Origin: Austropuccinia psidii
Taxonomy: Eukaryota > Basidiomycota > Pucciniomycetes > Pucciniales > Sphaerophragmiaceae
Assembly (NCBI GenBank): GCA_023105745.1
Contig: JALGQZ010000009.1
Span: 31,598,107 to 31,662,106, forward strand
DNA length: 64,000 nucleotides
Direction of reading: 5' to 3'
Shown here: piece by piece, positions 11,038 through 20,990 of the stretch
How positions within the stretch are numbered: the stretch's first letter is position 1
Layout of the letters: every line of letters starts with the position of its first letter
Program-made: the position numbers and the translations under genes
Notes under the pieces: generated by a model
Databases searched by the model: none
Told to the model about the DNA's origin: nothing
The model's input: the letters and a program-made list of their open reading frames with translations, nothing else

Positions 11038-12804
11038 TCAGGCTTGTGGCCTTCTTTCATGTCTAAATCTTCTTAAGAGTTTATCTGAGTCAGGTATTTC
11101 TGATTCTGCCATCCATTCATCTTCATGTACTGGATTTCTATATCTGACAAGATATTCTCTTTGATTTTTACCCCTAAGTCTCCTTTCTTTAATGACTTTA
11201 TTTATCTTTTTGTCTTCATTCTGTTCCACAGGTGGTACAGTTAAAGGAGTTGGGTTTCTTAAGGGAAACAATTCTTTGTCAGCTGGTTGATAAGGCTTTA
11301 TCAAGCTGACTGGAAATGTGGGGTGTTTATTTTCCAATTCACCACTCAATTCCACTTGAACTGCATTGGTTCCATGTAAAGCAACAATAACAAAAGGTCC
11401 TACATAAGAATCTTTAAGTTTCTTTGGGCCTTTGATATTATTAAAAGTCAAGGTTGAAACTAGAACTAAGTCCCCTTTTTTGAAGTCTGGTACTTTATGA
11501 CTCTTGTCCCACTTCTGTTTTGCATAATCAAAAGCATCATCCATACTCTGTTTTGCATGGTGTTTTACTTTATCTAGCATTAATTTGAAGCTGGAAGCTG
11601 TAGGATGAATGTCAATCAAGTCTTTCCTCAGTGTGTCTGCTGGGAGTCTTGGATTCCATCCTTTTTCTAACATAGCAGGAGTTTGTCCTGTGGAAGAGTG
11701 GACTGATGTCTTGTATGCCAATTCTAATGCAGGTATTAGAGTGCACCAGTCATGGGTAAAGCCATCTGAGTCTTTGAATTCTAATCCATAAGCACAAAAT
11801 CTCCTGATCATGTCTTCTAAAGTTTGAATCATCCTCTCTGCTAGCCCATCTGTTTGAGGGTGATATGCTGTAGAGAATGATAACTTAGTCCCAAACAATC
11901 TATGAAGATTGGTCCAAAGTGCAGATGTGAATTTGGGATCTCTGTCACTTATGATATTCTTAAATAACCCTGTATGAGAAATAACTCTACTCCATAAAAG
12001 AAGAGCTGTATCCATAGCAGTGTCATCTTTATGACATGGTAATAATATGGGAGTTTTGCTATATCTGTCTACAATGACTAAACAAGCATTATAACTTTTG
12101 TCACCACTTGGAGGAAGTGCTGTGACCCAATCCATGTGAACAACTTCCCAAGGGGATTTTGGTTCTTGAATATGGATCATCAATCCAAATTTCTTGCCTG
12201 TACTCCTGTTTGCTTTTTGGCATCTATCACAGGTATGGCAATATTCAATGGTTTCTTTTCTCCAAGATGGCCACCATGCACAGTTCTTCACCTTTTCAAG
12301 TGTTCTGTCTTCTGATAGGTGTCCAGAGTAAATGCTATCATGGCATTCATGAAGAATGGTATTGATAAGCAATCTACTACACAGTGTCATCACACAAGAA
12401 TGCTTTGTTCTATGGTAAATAATCCCATCAAACAAGTGAAATCTTCGTTCAGAATAGGAATTTTTCCAAACTTCATCAAGTGCATTAACTAAAGATGTAT
12501 CTTTGCAGTCTTTATCTAATAAAGAAGTCAAGATATGGCAATTCTTGTCTTGTTTATAAGACTCTCTGACCTCTTCAAAGAATTCAGTCCCAATATCAGT
12601 TATGTTAATTCCTTCAATTGGAATCTGTGGTTCAGCTTCCAAAGGTACATAAGCTGGGTTATCAGGAGTGTTGGCTAAAGCCCATCTACTAAGTCCATCA
12701 GCATTCTTGTGAATGTTTCCTGCTTTATGAACTATAGTCATGTTTCCTCTATATTCTTGAATGGCTATTTGCCATCTCAACATATGTCTGTTGGGAGTTT
12801 TCAT
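11038..12804 (-). CDS. pol: RNase H end, integrase and chromodomain-like tail, element A
   Basis: 588 codons. Residues 1-41 finish RNase H (KNADGLSRW). The integrase zinc-binding region uses His155, His162, Cys192 and Cys195. The catalytic triad is Asp225 (HMDW), Asp287 (ISDRD) and Glu323 (LAERM), with exactly 35 residues between the last two. [11 protein letters not shown]...[12 protein letters not shown] module follows. The last 60 residues (KERRLRG...[10 protein letters not shown]...DEW) match the core pattern of a chromodomain, which in chromoviruses targets integration to marked chromatin. The stop at 11038 is shared with B and is taken as the natural end of pol. Confidence 0.95.
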   Translation of the reverse strand: MKTPNRHMLRWQIAIQEYRGNMTIVHKAGNIHKNADGLSRWALANTPDNPAYVPLEAEPQIPIEGINITDIGTEFFEEVRESYKQDKNCHILTSLLDKDCKDTSLVNALDEVWKNSYSERRFHLFDGIIYHRTKHSCVMTLCSRLLINTILHECHDSIYSGHLSEDRTLEKVKNCAWWPSWRKETIEYCHTCDRCQKANRSTGKKFGLMIHIQEPKSPWEVVHMDWVTALPPSGDKSYNACLVIVDRYSKTPILLPCHKDDTAMDTALLLWSRVISHTGLFKNIISDRDPKFTSALWTNLHRLFGTKLSFSTAYHPQTDGLAERMIQTLEDMIRRFCAYGLEFKDSDGFTHDWCTLIPALELAYKTSVHSSTGQTPAMLEKGWNPRLPADTLRKDLIDIHPTASSFKLMLDKVKHHAKQSMDDAFDYAKQKWDKSHKVPDFKKGDLVLVSTLTFNNIKGPKKLKDSYVGPFVIVALHGTNAVQVELSGELENKHPTFPVSLIKPYQPADKELFPLRNPTPLTVPPVEQNEDKKINKVIKERRLRGKNQREYLVRYRNPVHEDEWMAESEIPDSDKLLRRFRHERRPQA

Positions 12805-12813
12805 GTTAAGAAG

Positions 12814-14025
12814 TCATTTGACGGCATTACAGTCAGTTATCACTTCAAAACCACTGCCATCAAGATAATAGTGTAGTTTCTCAAGTGCCCATACCAAACA
12901 TAAGCACTCCATTTGGCTTGCACCATATCTGGCTTCTGTTGGTTTGATTTGTCTTGAGATATAACAAACTGGTCCTTCTGTAGGTTTGTCATCAATAATT
13001 TGGACTTGATGTAGGGCTTCCCCTAATCCATCTCCACATGCATCAATGTACAATTTAAAAGGAATATTCCAGTCAGGCATGAGGAGTAAAGGTGCTTCTG
13101 TAAGGGCTTTCTTTATCTTCTCATAAGCTTTAATTCTTTCCTGTGTCATCTCAAATACAGTCTGTTGATCACAGATTCTATAAAGTGACTTGGCTAGAAT
13201 TGCAAATTCTTTCAAGTGCTGCCTATAATAACTGGCAAACACAAGAAAATACATCATTTCTTTTTCATTATGGGATATTGGCTTAAGTAACACTGCTGCT
13301 ACTTTATTCTTGTCAATACCCAAGCTCAAACCAGAAACAACATGTCCTAATGCTTTGAGTTCTTCAAAACAAAAATTGCATTTCTTAAGTGAAATTTTCA
13401 TGTTCACTTCTGCAACTTTATGAAGTACTCTTGCAAGTCTTTCAAGGTGCAAAGACCATGAGTCAGAACATATAATAATATCATCAATATAAATGATAAG
13501 CCATCCTTCAGACAATTCTGTGGGGAAGATGGTATTCATCATTCTTTGATAATGAGATGGAGCATTTTTAATGCCAAATGGCATTCTAAGATACTCAAAA
13601 ATGCCACAGTGGGTGATAATTCTAAGTAATTTCTTTTCTTTAGGCGTCAAAACATTTTGATGAAAGCCTTTCAATGCATCCATTGATGTTATATACTTTG
13701 CTTTAGAAAATTGAGTCAAGGTTTCTTGAATTCTAGGGATTGGATACCTATCTGGAACTGTGTAGGTATTCAAAGCTCTAAAATCTCCAACCATTCTTGA
13801 CTTATCATTATGCCATGCAATAATAACAGGTGTTGTCACTTCAACTTCCTCATTATGGCCTACTTTCCTTAGCACACCAAGTTGGATCAACTCTTGGATA
13901 TGTTTTTCCAAGGCCTCTCTAGCTCTGGGACTGGCTGGATAAGCTGGTCTTCTAAGTACTGGAGGATATGGTCTGTCAATATTAACAGTAATATCAACTT
14001 CATGTCCTCTTATAGTGCCTAATGG
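12814..14025 (-). CDS. pol: Reverse transcriptase and RNase H segment, element A
   Basis: Open from just after the TAA at 14026 to the TGA at 12811-12813. Counting from 13911, the reverse transcriptase shows the [19 protein letters not shown] block (43-61), MRMPFG-like LRMPFG (108-113) and the catalytic YIDD at 141-144. RNase H follows with Asp290, Glu335 (ASQMEC) and Asp360 (VITDCNAVK), the usual D-E-D set. The frame stops in the middle of RNase H by a TCA-to-TGA change, and the domain resumes in the next segment. It would copy genomic RNA into DNA in the particle. It is very close to the matching segment of B (47203-49446). Confidence 0.95.
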   Translation of the reverse strand, partial: PLGTIRGHEVDITVNIDRPYPPVLRRPAYPASPRAREALEKHIQELIQLGVLRKVGHNEEVEVTTPVIIAWHNDKSRMVGDFRALNTYTVPDRYPIPRIQETLTQFSKAKYITSMDALKGFHQNVLTPKEKKLLRIITHCGIFEYLRMPFGIKNAPSHYQRMMNTIFPTELSEGWLIIYIDDIIICSDSWSLHLERLARVLHKVAEVNMKISLKKCNFCFEELKALGHVVSGLSLGIDKNKVAAVLLKPISHNEKEMMYFLVFASYYRQHLKEFAILAKSLYRICDQQTVFEMTQERIKAYEKIKKALTEAPLLLMPDWNIPFKLYIDACGDGLGEALHQVQIIDDKPTEGPVCYISRQIKPTEARYGASQMECLCLVWALEKLHYYLDGSGFEVITDCNAVK

Positions 14026-15354
14026 TTAATTATCAGAGGCAAATGCATTTTTATATGTGTATAACACATTAATAAGCTCATTCCTCATCTTTGGTGACAA
14101 TGATTGATTAATTTGTGCTTCAACAAGTTGATTAGTCACAAATTCATCTTTGTAAGTATCCTTGACAGAAGATACTACAGATATCTGTTTTGGCATATTG
14201 GAGAAAGCAAATTTTTGTCTCTTGTTATCTCCAATTGTGAAATATCTATCTTTATGGTTATTTATACCAATACCATAAATATTCAAGTAATCATTTCCAA
14301 GAATGATGTGCTGAGATGTGCAATTATCCATTACTACAATCTCAGTTTTCATTCTTACACTTCCTGCTGGATGTGGGAATACAATATTAGTGTCCAATAT
14401 GCCCAAAGGGTACATATTGTTACTGGCACTACTGAGTTGTACACCTTCTATTGGTAATAGATGGTTTTTCCATTCAGGAAGTATAATTTGGAGATAATCT
14501 TTGCCAACACAAGTGCAAAATGCCCCTGTATCCAAATTTACTTTGGCTTCAATATCACTCATCAGAACTGATGTGATAGAGGATGCTCCAGCAGTATAAC
14601 CCTTTCCTCTAGCAGGTTTTGTTTTACACATTCTGGCATCTTGGATATTGATCAGGTTGCAGCAATCTTCACTGTACTGTGGCAAGTTGGTATGGACTTC
14701 TGTGACCTCAAAGAAAGCTGAAATGTTTTCAATGGGATAGTCCTCCACTGGTGTATCTTCAGAGACTGCAGAATCTTGATCAGACTCCTCTTTCTCTTCA
14801 GTACACTGAATTTCTTCAATGACTTGAACTTCATTGATTTTTGTCTTCTTAGGACAAGTGTTGGCCAAATGTGAAGTACTTCCACATTTATGACACTTCA
14901 AGACAGGTCTTTCTGGTCTTCTTTCCTCTCTAGGAATCTTTGAGACTATTTTGGACTCTGTTGGGTTTTTAATCCAAGTTTTACCAATTCTTGTCCTGGT
15001 AATGATATCTTCCATAGCATTAATGTAGTCCTCTGTTGAACAAGGTTCCACACATCTGCTTTTGATAGCATGTTCCAATTCTCCTCCACACTTTCTTAAT
15101 ATTTTCATATTAATCATAGTGTCAGACATATCTGGGTGTAAAGCAGATAATCTGTCTTTTTGTTTGAAGAACCAAGTAAGTGGTTTGTCTTTTTCTGAGT
15201 TAAAAATGGCACTTTCAAAAGCATTCTCCATTTTAAACCTCCAAGAATTATTGGCCCATTTGGTAATCACTTCAGATTTCCACCAAGACCAGTCATGTTT
15301 ACCATGATCAATCCTCATTTTGTAATACCATTTCTTTGCAGTTTTGGTAAACAA
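14026..15354 (-). CDS. Gag C-terminal, zinc knuckle and protease segment, element A
   Basis: A 442-codon open stretch. Residues 1-115 hold the Trp-rich Retrotrans_gag core (KKWYYKM...LTWFFKQKDRL). Residues 154-167 are a CCHC zinc knuckle, CHKCGSTSHLANTC (CX2CX4HX4C), which would bind RNA. An acidic linker follows. The aspartic protease has its catalytic DTGA at 275-278 and the IILGNDYL flap-side motif near 360. The frame ends at TAA 14026-14028, where element B reads CAA (Gln), so this is a nonsense mutation and not the natural end of Gag. The first codon is internal; upstream residues continue in the gag frame across the 15368 frameshift. Confidence 0.9.
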   Translation of the reverse strand: MFTKTAKKWYYKMRIDHGKHDWSWWKSEVITKWANNSWRFKMENAFESAIFNSEKDKPLTWFFKQKDRLSALHPDMSDTMINMKILRKCGGELEHAIKSRCVEPCSTEDYINAMEDIITRTRIGKTWIKNPTESKIVSKIPREERRPERPVLKCHKCGSTSHLANTCPKKTKINEVQVIEEIQCTEEKEESDQDSAVSEDTPVEDYPIENISAFFEVTEVHTNLPQYSEDCCNLINIQDARMCKTKPARGKGYTAGASSITSVLMSDIEAKVNLDTGAFCTCVGKDYLQIILPEWKNHLLPIEGVQLSSASNNMYPLGILDTNIVFPHPAGSVRMKTEIVVMDNCTSQHIILGNDYLNIYGIGINNHKDRYFTIGDNKRQKFAFSNMPKQISVVSSVKDTYKDEFVTNQLVEAQINQSLSPKMRNELINVLYTYKNAFASDN

Positions 15355-16739
15355 ACAGTGTAATTTTCCACTATGATTTCATCAGGTATATTAAAGTCTT
15401 CTTGCAACATATCAATAGTTCTGATGAATTCAATATGGTTATATTCTCCTTCACCAGAGAATGTTGGCCATTCTTCTATTTTGGGAATATCTCTTGCAGA
15501 GTAGGCATTTTCTCCTAAGAATGGAGTCAAACTTTCTTTGACAGAAAGTTTTTCTTCAGTCAAAGGTGTAGAATGTCTTGGCATATGTGGTTCATGATTC
15601 TTATGAATTTGCTCCACACTTGCAATTATATCATTCTTCAATTTCTGCCTTTCACTGTCACTTTTTGCTAAATGTATAGCAAATTGATTGGTGTTCTTAA
15701 CTATTTGTAAGACATGGTCTTCAAGAGTTTTAAGTCTATCATTTACTTTAAAAATGGAAGGATCCTCTGTGTCATTATTTTGACATTGGGTCTCAATTCT
15801 TTCACAAGAATTGCTAATTGACTCAAGGGTGACAGTTGTCACTTGATGCCAATAAGAATGTTGCTTGTCATTTTTCTTTAAATCATTGATGTCTAATGTA
15901 ATTTGCTTTAACTTTGACTCAAGTTTGCCAATTTCTACACTAATACTTCTATGTACATCATTTATTTGCGTGGAAAAGTCCTGTTCATCCTTTCCTGCTC
16001 CTTGGCTGTGAATTCCATAAGAGTTCTGGCCATATTGAAGACACTGTCCACGGCTGAAGGCTCCAATTTGGGGATCCTGTACCCTTGTGGGTAAGGTCTG
16101 TGCCAATTGGCTTTGCCTTTGCCCTTGCCTTGATGGTTCTTGGGACCTCTCTGTTTCTTTTGAGGTCCTTTGGGCTTGTCCTTGGGCGCTTCTGGAGCTG
16201 GTTTGGAGCTGGTAGATGCCACTGGTGCCTCTGTCTCCAAAGCTGGAGTCATTTCCAACTCTTTCTTCTGGTCTATGGATAAAAGACTTTGGTTCTTCAA
16301 CCAATTCTTTATCTTTTTGACCTTGTCTTTGCAAGACAGGGGGCTCCATCCTCCTAAGAGTTCTATGGTCTTCTCCTGACCCAGAAAGCTCTTGATGTGT
16401 AAGTAGGAGTTCATGGCCCCCTGCCAAAGGCTTGGGCAGATTTCCCACTCCTCTTCCTTGGCTGCTCTGAACCAGTTTTTGTACTGGCATTGATATATTT
16501 CTATTGCTGCCACCTGAAAGTGGTTCAGCCCTGGAAATATTACCATAAATCAGTTCAGGCTCAGAATTTACGTCAAAATCTGTTGGTACAGACCTTGGGG
16601 AATGGGGGGCAACTCTGGCATCCTCCAGATGTGTCTTTCTTGTGGAAGATTTGGCACTTCTGGATTTGGTCTTGCCTCTTCCTTGTCCACATCCATCTGG
16701 TTGGACTGAATAGTTGCTTCCATTTCTGGTATGCACCAT
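15315..16739 (-). CDS. gag: Gag N-terminal segment, element A (gag frame)
   Basis: ATG at 16739 opens the gag frame, with B and E starting at the homologous codon. The first 250 or so residues are disordered, rich in Gly, Gln, Ser and Arg, and lie over a second reading frame (see 15962-16723). They are followed by a Lys/Asp/Ser-rich helical stretch likely to be coiled coil. After that comes a conserved segment with EEWPTFSGEGEYNHIEF, which precedes the Retrotrans_gag-like core. A one-base deletion near 15368 throws the frame off into a short false tail ending at 15315. The structural role in particle assembly is inferred from position and from the following zinc knuckle. Confidence 0.85.
   Translation of the reverse strand: MVHTRNGSNYSVQPDGCGQGRGKTKSRSAKSSTRKTHLEDARVAPHSPRSVPTDFDVNSEPELIYGNISRAEPLSGGSNRNISMPVQKLVQSSQGRGVGNLPKPLAGGHELLLTHQELSGSGEDHRTLRRMEPPVLQRQGQKDKELVEEPKSFIHRPEERVGNDSSFGDRGTSGIYQLQTSSRSAQGQAQRTSKETERSQEPSRQGQRQSQLAQTLPTRVQDPQIGAFSRGQCLQYGQNSYGIHSQGAGKDEQDFSTQINDVHRSISVEIGKLESKLKQITLDINDLKKNDKQHSYWHQVTTVTLESISNSCERIETQCQNNDTEDPSIFKVNDRLKTLEDHVLQIVKNTNQFAIHLAKSDSERQKLKNDIIASVEQIHKNHEPHMPRHSTPLTEEKLSVKESLTPFLGENAYSARDIPKIEEWPTFSGEGEYNHIEFIRTIDMLQEDFNIPDEIIVENYTVCLPKLQRNGITK
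15962..16723 (-). CDS. Overprinted second gag-region protein (ORF2), predicted to be spliced
   Basis: This frame lies +1 relative to gag. It opens at ATG 16723, 16 bases after the gag ATG, and ends at 15962. Two in-frame stops near its start fall inside a GT-AG segment at 16531-16593 (63 bases); without that segment the frame codes for about 232 residues. The product is Trp- and Lys-rich and looks folded. There is an EIYQ...NWF helix region, MNSYL, an ELLGGW turn and IKNWLK, then a Pro/Lys/Gly-rich basic linker, then a conserved end with NVFNMARTLMEF. Element E has the same frame at 58868-59371 with roughly half of the residues identical by eye, clearly better than the overlapping gag frame. 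The function is unknown; the basic tail suggests RNA binding or a capsid role. Confidence 0.72.
16531..16593 (-). other. Predicted intron inside ORF2 (63 nt)
   Basis: The minus-strand sequence starts GTCTGT, contains the branch-like CTGAT about 20 bases before the end, and ends TTTCCAG. Removing it deletes both stop codons of the ORF2 frame and keeps phase, because 63 is a multiple of three. Element B has the same GT and AG edges at 52084-52146 (63 nt). Element E has a GT...TAG segment of 69 nt at 58737-58805, also a multiple of three and also containing the ORF2-frame stops. Confidence 0.6.
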
Positions 16740-16790
16740 TTTCACGTCAATTTAAAGATAAAAGGTGAAAATATAAGATAAAATACACAC
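16726..16790 (-). other. Predicted intron that contains the gag start codon (65 nt)
   Basis: The minus-strand sequence starts GTGTGT, has TTGAC as a possible branch site, and ends ATACCAG. The gag ATG (16739-16737) lies inside it. Removing it joins the open leader exon 16791-16950 in frame to ORF2. The same structure occurs in B at 52279-52343 (65 nt) and in E at 58541-58602 (62 nt, GTGAAT...CTACTAG), again with the gag ATG 11 to 13 bases before the acceptor. Confidence 0.55.
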
Positions 16791-16950
16791 CTTTTGGTGG
16801 TAATTTAGCTTTTTCTGAGTTGAATAAAGTGCCTCTTTTAGCAATCTGCACCTCAATACTGTCTTCAGATTCTGCTTCTGAAGATTCTGGACTATTGATG
16901 TATCTTTTAGTGAGTCTGTTACCAGCTGCACAGTATTTGATTAAAGACAC
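16791..16950 (-). CDS. Predicted leader exon read in frame with ORF2
   Basis: An open stretch of about 53 codons without its own ATG, rich in Ser, Glu and Lys (SPESSEAESED), lying just upstream of gag. On its 5' side is a pyrimidine tract ending TTTAAG, a good splice acceptor, also seen in B (TTTTTAG) and E (TTCTCTAG at about 58435). Its 3' edge AAAG|GTGTGT is a donor. If both are used, it continues directly into the ORF2 frame. The start codon would then lie in a further upstream exon, not identified. In B the exon has a one-base loss (GGTAACAG to GGAACAG). Homology with E is visible at SS-SEA-like residues. Confidence 0.45.
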
Positions 16951-17319
16951 TTAAAGAAAAAAAAATATGATAAAAGAAATTATTTTTGTGTTTTAAGATA
17001 TTTTTTAAAAGATTTTTTATGAATTTGATTATTTTTTAATATTAAAAAAATTATTCTTTTTAAAGAAAAAAATTAAAATTTAAGATTTTGAATGAAAATT
17101 AATTCAGAGTAACTCAAAGAATAATTTTATAAGTTTTTGGATGTGAAAAAGCCACGTGTAAAAACAGTATAAAATTAAACCAAATTCCTCAATGAAAAGA
17201 TTTTCAAAACAATTTCAAAAATAAGAATTATTTTAACTTTAAAATGAAAGAAAAAATTATTAAATTAATATATTTTAGAGCTTAAAAATATATTAATTAA
17301 GGGTACAAGGTTCAAAAAA
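16951..17319 (-). other. Element A untranslated leader
   Basis: About 370 bases of very AT-rich sequence between the 5' LTR and the leader exon, with no ORF. Its downstream edge is a pyrimidine-rich stretch ending TTTAAG (sense orientation), the proposed splice acceptor. The matching region in B (52505-52870) is closely similar. Confidence 0.6.
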
Positions 17320-17337
17320 CACGGCCAGCCCCCCAAA
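17320..17337 (-). promoter_or_regulatory. Candidate primer binding site, element A
   Basis: In sense orientation the bases next to the 5' LTR read TTTGGGGGGCTGGCCGTG. A TGG two bases inside the LTR edge suits pairing with a tRNA CCA end. B (TTTGGGGGCCTGGCCGTG) and E (TTTGGGGTCCTGGCTGTG) keep the pattern. I could not assign the tRNA. Confidence 0.55.
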
Positions 17338-19259
17338 TGTAAGATGTGACTATGAAACTGGTGATAATATTACTATTAATCAACAGTACTATGTCTTTGC
17401 TTATGAAATATAATAATAAAATATTATTATAACCACAATTAAATAATTAAAAAATTATTTCTTTCACGTGTTAAGCACTACTAGTGATTTTAACAGTGAG
17501 CAAGTAATTGTCTACAAGAATCAATTACAAGAAGAATTTAATAATAAAAACTTCTTTATTAAAATAATAAAATTATTTTAATATATAATTATCTTTTGCA
17601 AGAATAATTATAAAGATAATTCTTGAAGAAAACTATTACTAGAGAAAAACTTTAAGAATTAAGAATAAATGACTCACTAATACTCCAAAGAACTTATTGA
17701 TAGATAAGAGTAGAGAAATTTGACGTAGAATTGTGGATTTAAGGGATCAAAAAGATTTATAACAGTATTACAACAATATATAGTTGGATTCTATGATTTC
17801 ACGTCTTTCAGGATGATTTTGAAAGATTTAAAACACTTAAGAATAGCTTTAACTAATACTTACTTGTTGGTAATAATGATTTAATAAATTGATAAGATGA
17901 TGATACGGAAAAAACAGCAAGAATAGGCTTCTTTTAAGTCAACAACAGCTCACAGAGGCGTGCCATGGAGCAAACTGAAAAACCAGTGAGTGAGAAAACA
18001 ATAAACCCTTTTGGATTAATGATTGCATCATCTGTTGTCACGTAAGATTATCATAATTACTTAATTGATGCTTTTACGTGACTACCAACCCCAATATGGT
18101 TAAGAATAAAAGGAGTAACATCTGTAAATCTTATTTTATTCTAAAATAATCATTGATTTCTCAAAGTTATCAATGTTATTGCCAATTTCATCACAGGTTG
18201 TAATTACTGTGATTTTTTGAAGATTCAGTGTTTCACGTAGAATGGTCAAAAATGGACTTTAAGTAAACCTTTTAATTTTACTAGTAAAACCATAATTCTT
18301 TTTGGTTGTACCATAGATAATACAGCTCTTCATTGGTCCTGAAGGTTTCAGGAATATTCATTAAGAATTGTATTTTTAATGAATTTTTGAAGTTTTTACC
18401 TCATTTCTACGTAGAATTGCAAATAGCAGTATTTTGCTGGTTGCTATGAGGTAAATCAATGAATATGGATCCCAAAAGGGTTTAATTACTCTTTTAGAGT
18501 CTAGTCATGGAAAGTCATCAAGAATTGACGTGGTTACAGGAGCCTAAGTAGCTTATTACCTCCTTGGCACGTCAAAATAGCAGGTTATTTGCTATTTTTC
18601 TTATGATTACAGTAGGTGTAACTTGGTAACCAAGTTCCCAAAGAGTTTTAGTTTACCAATTGGGCCAAGATGAGCCATGGATCCATGCTCTGGAGCTATC
18701 CACGCCTCTGAGGCCTCAGAAGTTGGGTACCCTGGCTCTCTTTGATGTCTTTTGTCCCCCTTGCCTAATTTTTACGTCAAAATAGTAATTTAAGCTTAAA
18801 GTGAGATATCCACTATGGGTGTACCAAAAGTCCATGTAAGAATACCATGATATTAAGTGCTCAAAACATGCATAACACTATTCTTAGTGTATATGTAACA
18901 TGGGATTTCTCACTTTCCCATTATTTTGGCTAAAAATCAAGAAAAACAAAACTTTTCACGGATCTTTTATGTGGTATTAATGATGTGGTATTGAAGTATT
19001 TTCCATTTTACCACCTCAAATACTTAAATTGAGCTTATTCACTCTATGGAGCTACCCTAGGTGAATTTTTGTGTAGAATCCAAATCTGGTCTTAAATCCA
19101 TGGATTTACTTACTCAATAAAAAGTTATTCATCTTTTCTGAAATTGAAAATGATGAATTTTGGATATATGCATGACTTATGAGTTTTGCATAAGTCAAAA
19201 TTTCTTTTTAAGATAATTGTGGCCTATTTGGGTATGTAAAATATACCTCAAGGCTCACA
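17338..19259 (-). repeat. Element A 5' LTR
   Basis: 1922 bp, the same length as the 3' LTR and differing at about 18-20 positions by eye with no net indel. On the plus strand it starts TGTAAGATGTGAC and ends AAGGCTCACA, followed by target duplication AAAGA (19260-19264). It should hold the promoter of the element; the ACGT-containing inverted pair is near 18037-18082. Confidence 0.96.
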
Positions 19260-19264
19260 AAAGA

Positions 19265-20294
19265 CAACATTTATTCAGACTATTTTCCCTTGAGAAAATC
19301 CAAATTTATGTTTAATTGGTATTTTTGTACACACAAATATTGAAGAAAAAGATAATTAATTAAAATAAATTCAAATAAAATATAATTTGGAGCTTCTAGT
19401 GGTTTTTTGAAGTCATAATTAGGCTTATTGATGAAGTTTTATATCCTTTTATCTTATTTTCTATTGTTATTTTCTTCTTATAACATTTTTTTGTATATTT
19501 CAGTCCAAAACATATTTTTCCCTTTTTTAATATTTCATGTCATAATCAAATTCAAAATATTCATTTAAAATAACATTTCTAACTAGCCTAAAATTACATA
19601 GCAAATTTAATCATTTATCTTGATCCTAAAAGATAAAGCTTCCTTCAAACTAATATCTCACAAATAATGTAAATGGTGTCCCAAGTATTCCAAAGAGAAC
19701 TTTGAAAGTGCGAAATTATTTTAGCCAAATCCCACATAGATTTATTGTTCTTTTATGAATTAAACAGTCAATCAAGCATTATATCTCATGCACCAACGCC
19801 TATGCTTTTTGGTACCTAACCCCATATTTCTTTCCAAACCCCACATTTTACACAAACTCTTTCAGTAAATCTTATTTAATTTAATTGATAAAATATTGAA
19901 TCACATAATTCCTTAGAAACTGCATCTAAAAATTTCCCAACCTTCAATAATGCCTAAAGCTCAATATTATAATGTTTGAGTCGGGACTTAAAATCATTAC
20001 ATCAAAAACAAGCTTTGGAGCTCAAATATCAACATGGTATGGAACCCATCCTTATCCTACATTCAATCTGTTCAAAGCATTATTTCAGAAAATTTATTTT
20101 AAACTATTCACCTCTAACGTACATAGCTAATTACTTGACAAATTCATCATCTGATAAATTGAAAAATTTATGTCAAACCACACATCTTTAATCTAATATA
20201 TAGCAGGAAATATTGTTAAATACTATCCCAATATGAGAAATGACTCAAGCTTAAAGCAAAAGAGCCCATCAATCAAATCATCTTTAGCCTTATA
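19265..20294. other. AT-rich unassigned spacer
   Basis: About 1 kb of AT-rich DNA between element A and the copia element. I see no coding region, repeat or RNA gene. The only open frame (19976-20191, 71 codons) shows no recognisable motif and is not supported. Confidence 0.6.
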
Positions 20295-20716
20295 TGTTAA
20301 GCAGATTTGATACTCAATATAGTTTTTATTTTATGTACTTTTATTAGTTATAATGTTTACAAGAAATATAATTTAATTTCTTTCTATTTCTAGCTATCTT
20401 CTTTTTTACAACGATGTCAGCAAGGACCTCTTTTTATACAAGATACGATGCAATTTAGGTAATTTTTCTTTTGTTGGTATCCATCTTTTCTTATTGATAT
20501 TCAAATAACTTTTTGACTTAGGTTATTTACTTTTTTGTTGGTCTACATGATTTACTTCCCTTTTCCGTATGATTCTTTTATTATTGACTAAACTAATTCC
20601 TTTACTAATTGTCTTTTTTATTATTTTTTCTATTAGTTTTAAATCTTTATTTTATATTTTCATTGTTACTATTGATGAATTTGGATATTTCTTTATTATT
20701 CATTGTTCCTCCAACA
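20295..20716 (-). repeat. Copia 3' LTR
   Basis: 422 bp. In sense orientation it starts TGTTGGAGGAACA and ends CTGCTTAACA. The purine-rich AAATGGGGTG just upstream in sense (20717-20726) is the likely polypurine tract. It matches 34836-35247 along its whole length with many substitutions. Confidence 0.85.
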
Positions 20717-20990
20717 CACCCCATTTATTTATAATGGAAAATGTCTGAAATGGAAGCGTTTTCACTTATTTCTTTATAACATACTATTATAATTAGCCCA
20801 TCAACTGATTCAATTTATTATTTCTATATCTATATAGTGCTTTAGTCAAACAATAGGCCATCAATTCACTTGTTGGCCAATATAAAAAGTTAATTTATTT
20901 TTTTTCTATTAACACATGTATACTGTTGTAGTTTGCATCTATGTGTTTTTTTTGAGGGTGATGAATGGCATTTTTCACTCAACCAATTTC

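Larger units (their letters stand above)
11038..16739 (-). pseudogene. Element A gag-pol polyprotein, broken by one frameshift and two stops
   Basis: In the related copy E the gag frame runs without any shift, and in B one frame runs from gag into pol. The ancestral product was therefore a single gag-pol polyprotein of about 1900 residues starting at the ATG at 16739. In A the frame is broken three times: a one-base loss near 15368, where B has a longer G-run; a CAA-to-TAA change at 14026-14028 just after the protease; and a TCA-to-TGA change at 12811-12813 inside RNase H. All catalytic motifs remain readable on either side. The lesions differ from those of B, so they arose independently. The product would assemble cytoplasmic virus-like particles and copy the element, but this copy cannot make it in one piece. 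Confidence 0.93.
8977..19259 (-). mobile_element. Element A: complete Ty3/gypsy retrotransposon, family 1
   Basis: A 10,283-bp element with two LTRs of identical length (1922 bp each), TGT...ACA termini and a perfect 5-bp target duplication AAAGA. Read on the minus strand the order is 5' LTR, leader, gag, zinc knuckle, protease, reverse transcriptase, RNase H, integrase, chromodomain-like tail, polypurine tract, 3' LTR. This is the Ty3/gypsy order with integrase last. The two LTRs differ at roughly 18-20 positions by eye (about 1%), so the insertion is fairly recent, yet gag-pol carries one frameshift and two stop codons. Confidence 0.97.

Noticed and set aside
14104..14457. 117-codon plus-strand frame opposite the element A protease
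   Set aside because: Mirror of the coding strand. A similar shadow in B (49648-49932) only reflects conservation of gag-pol.
11038..16739. Repeat-induced point mutation as cause of all stops
   Set aside because: The lesions in A and B include single-base deletions and changes such as TCA to TGA, and too few copies are available here to show a dinucleotide bias.
17320..17337. Assignment of a specific tRNA to the primer site of family 1
   Set aside because: TGG is suitably placed, but the following bases could not be matched with confidence to any tRNA 3' end.
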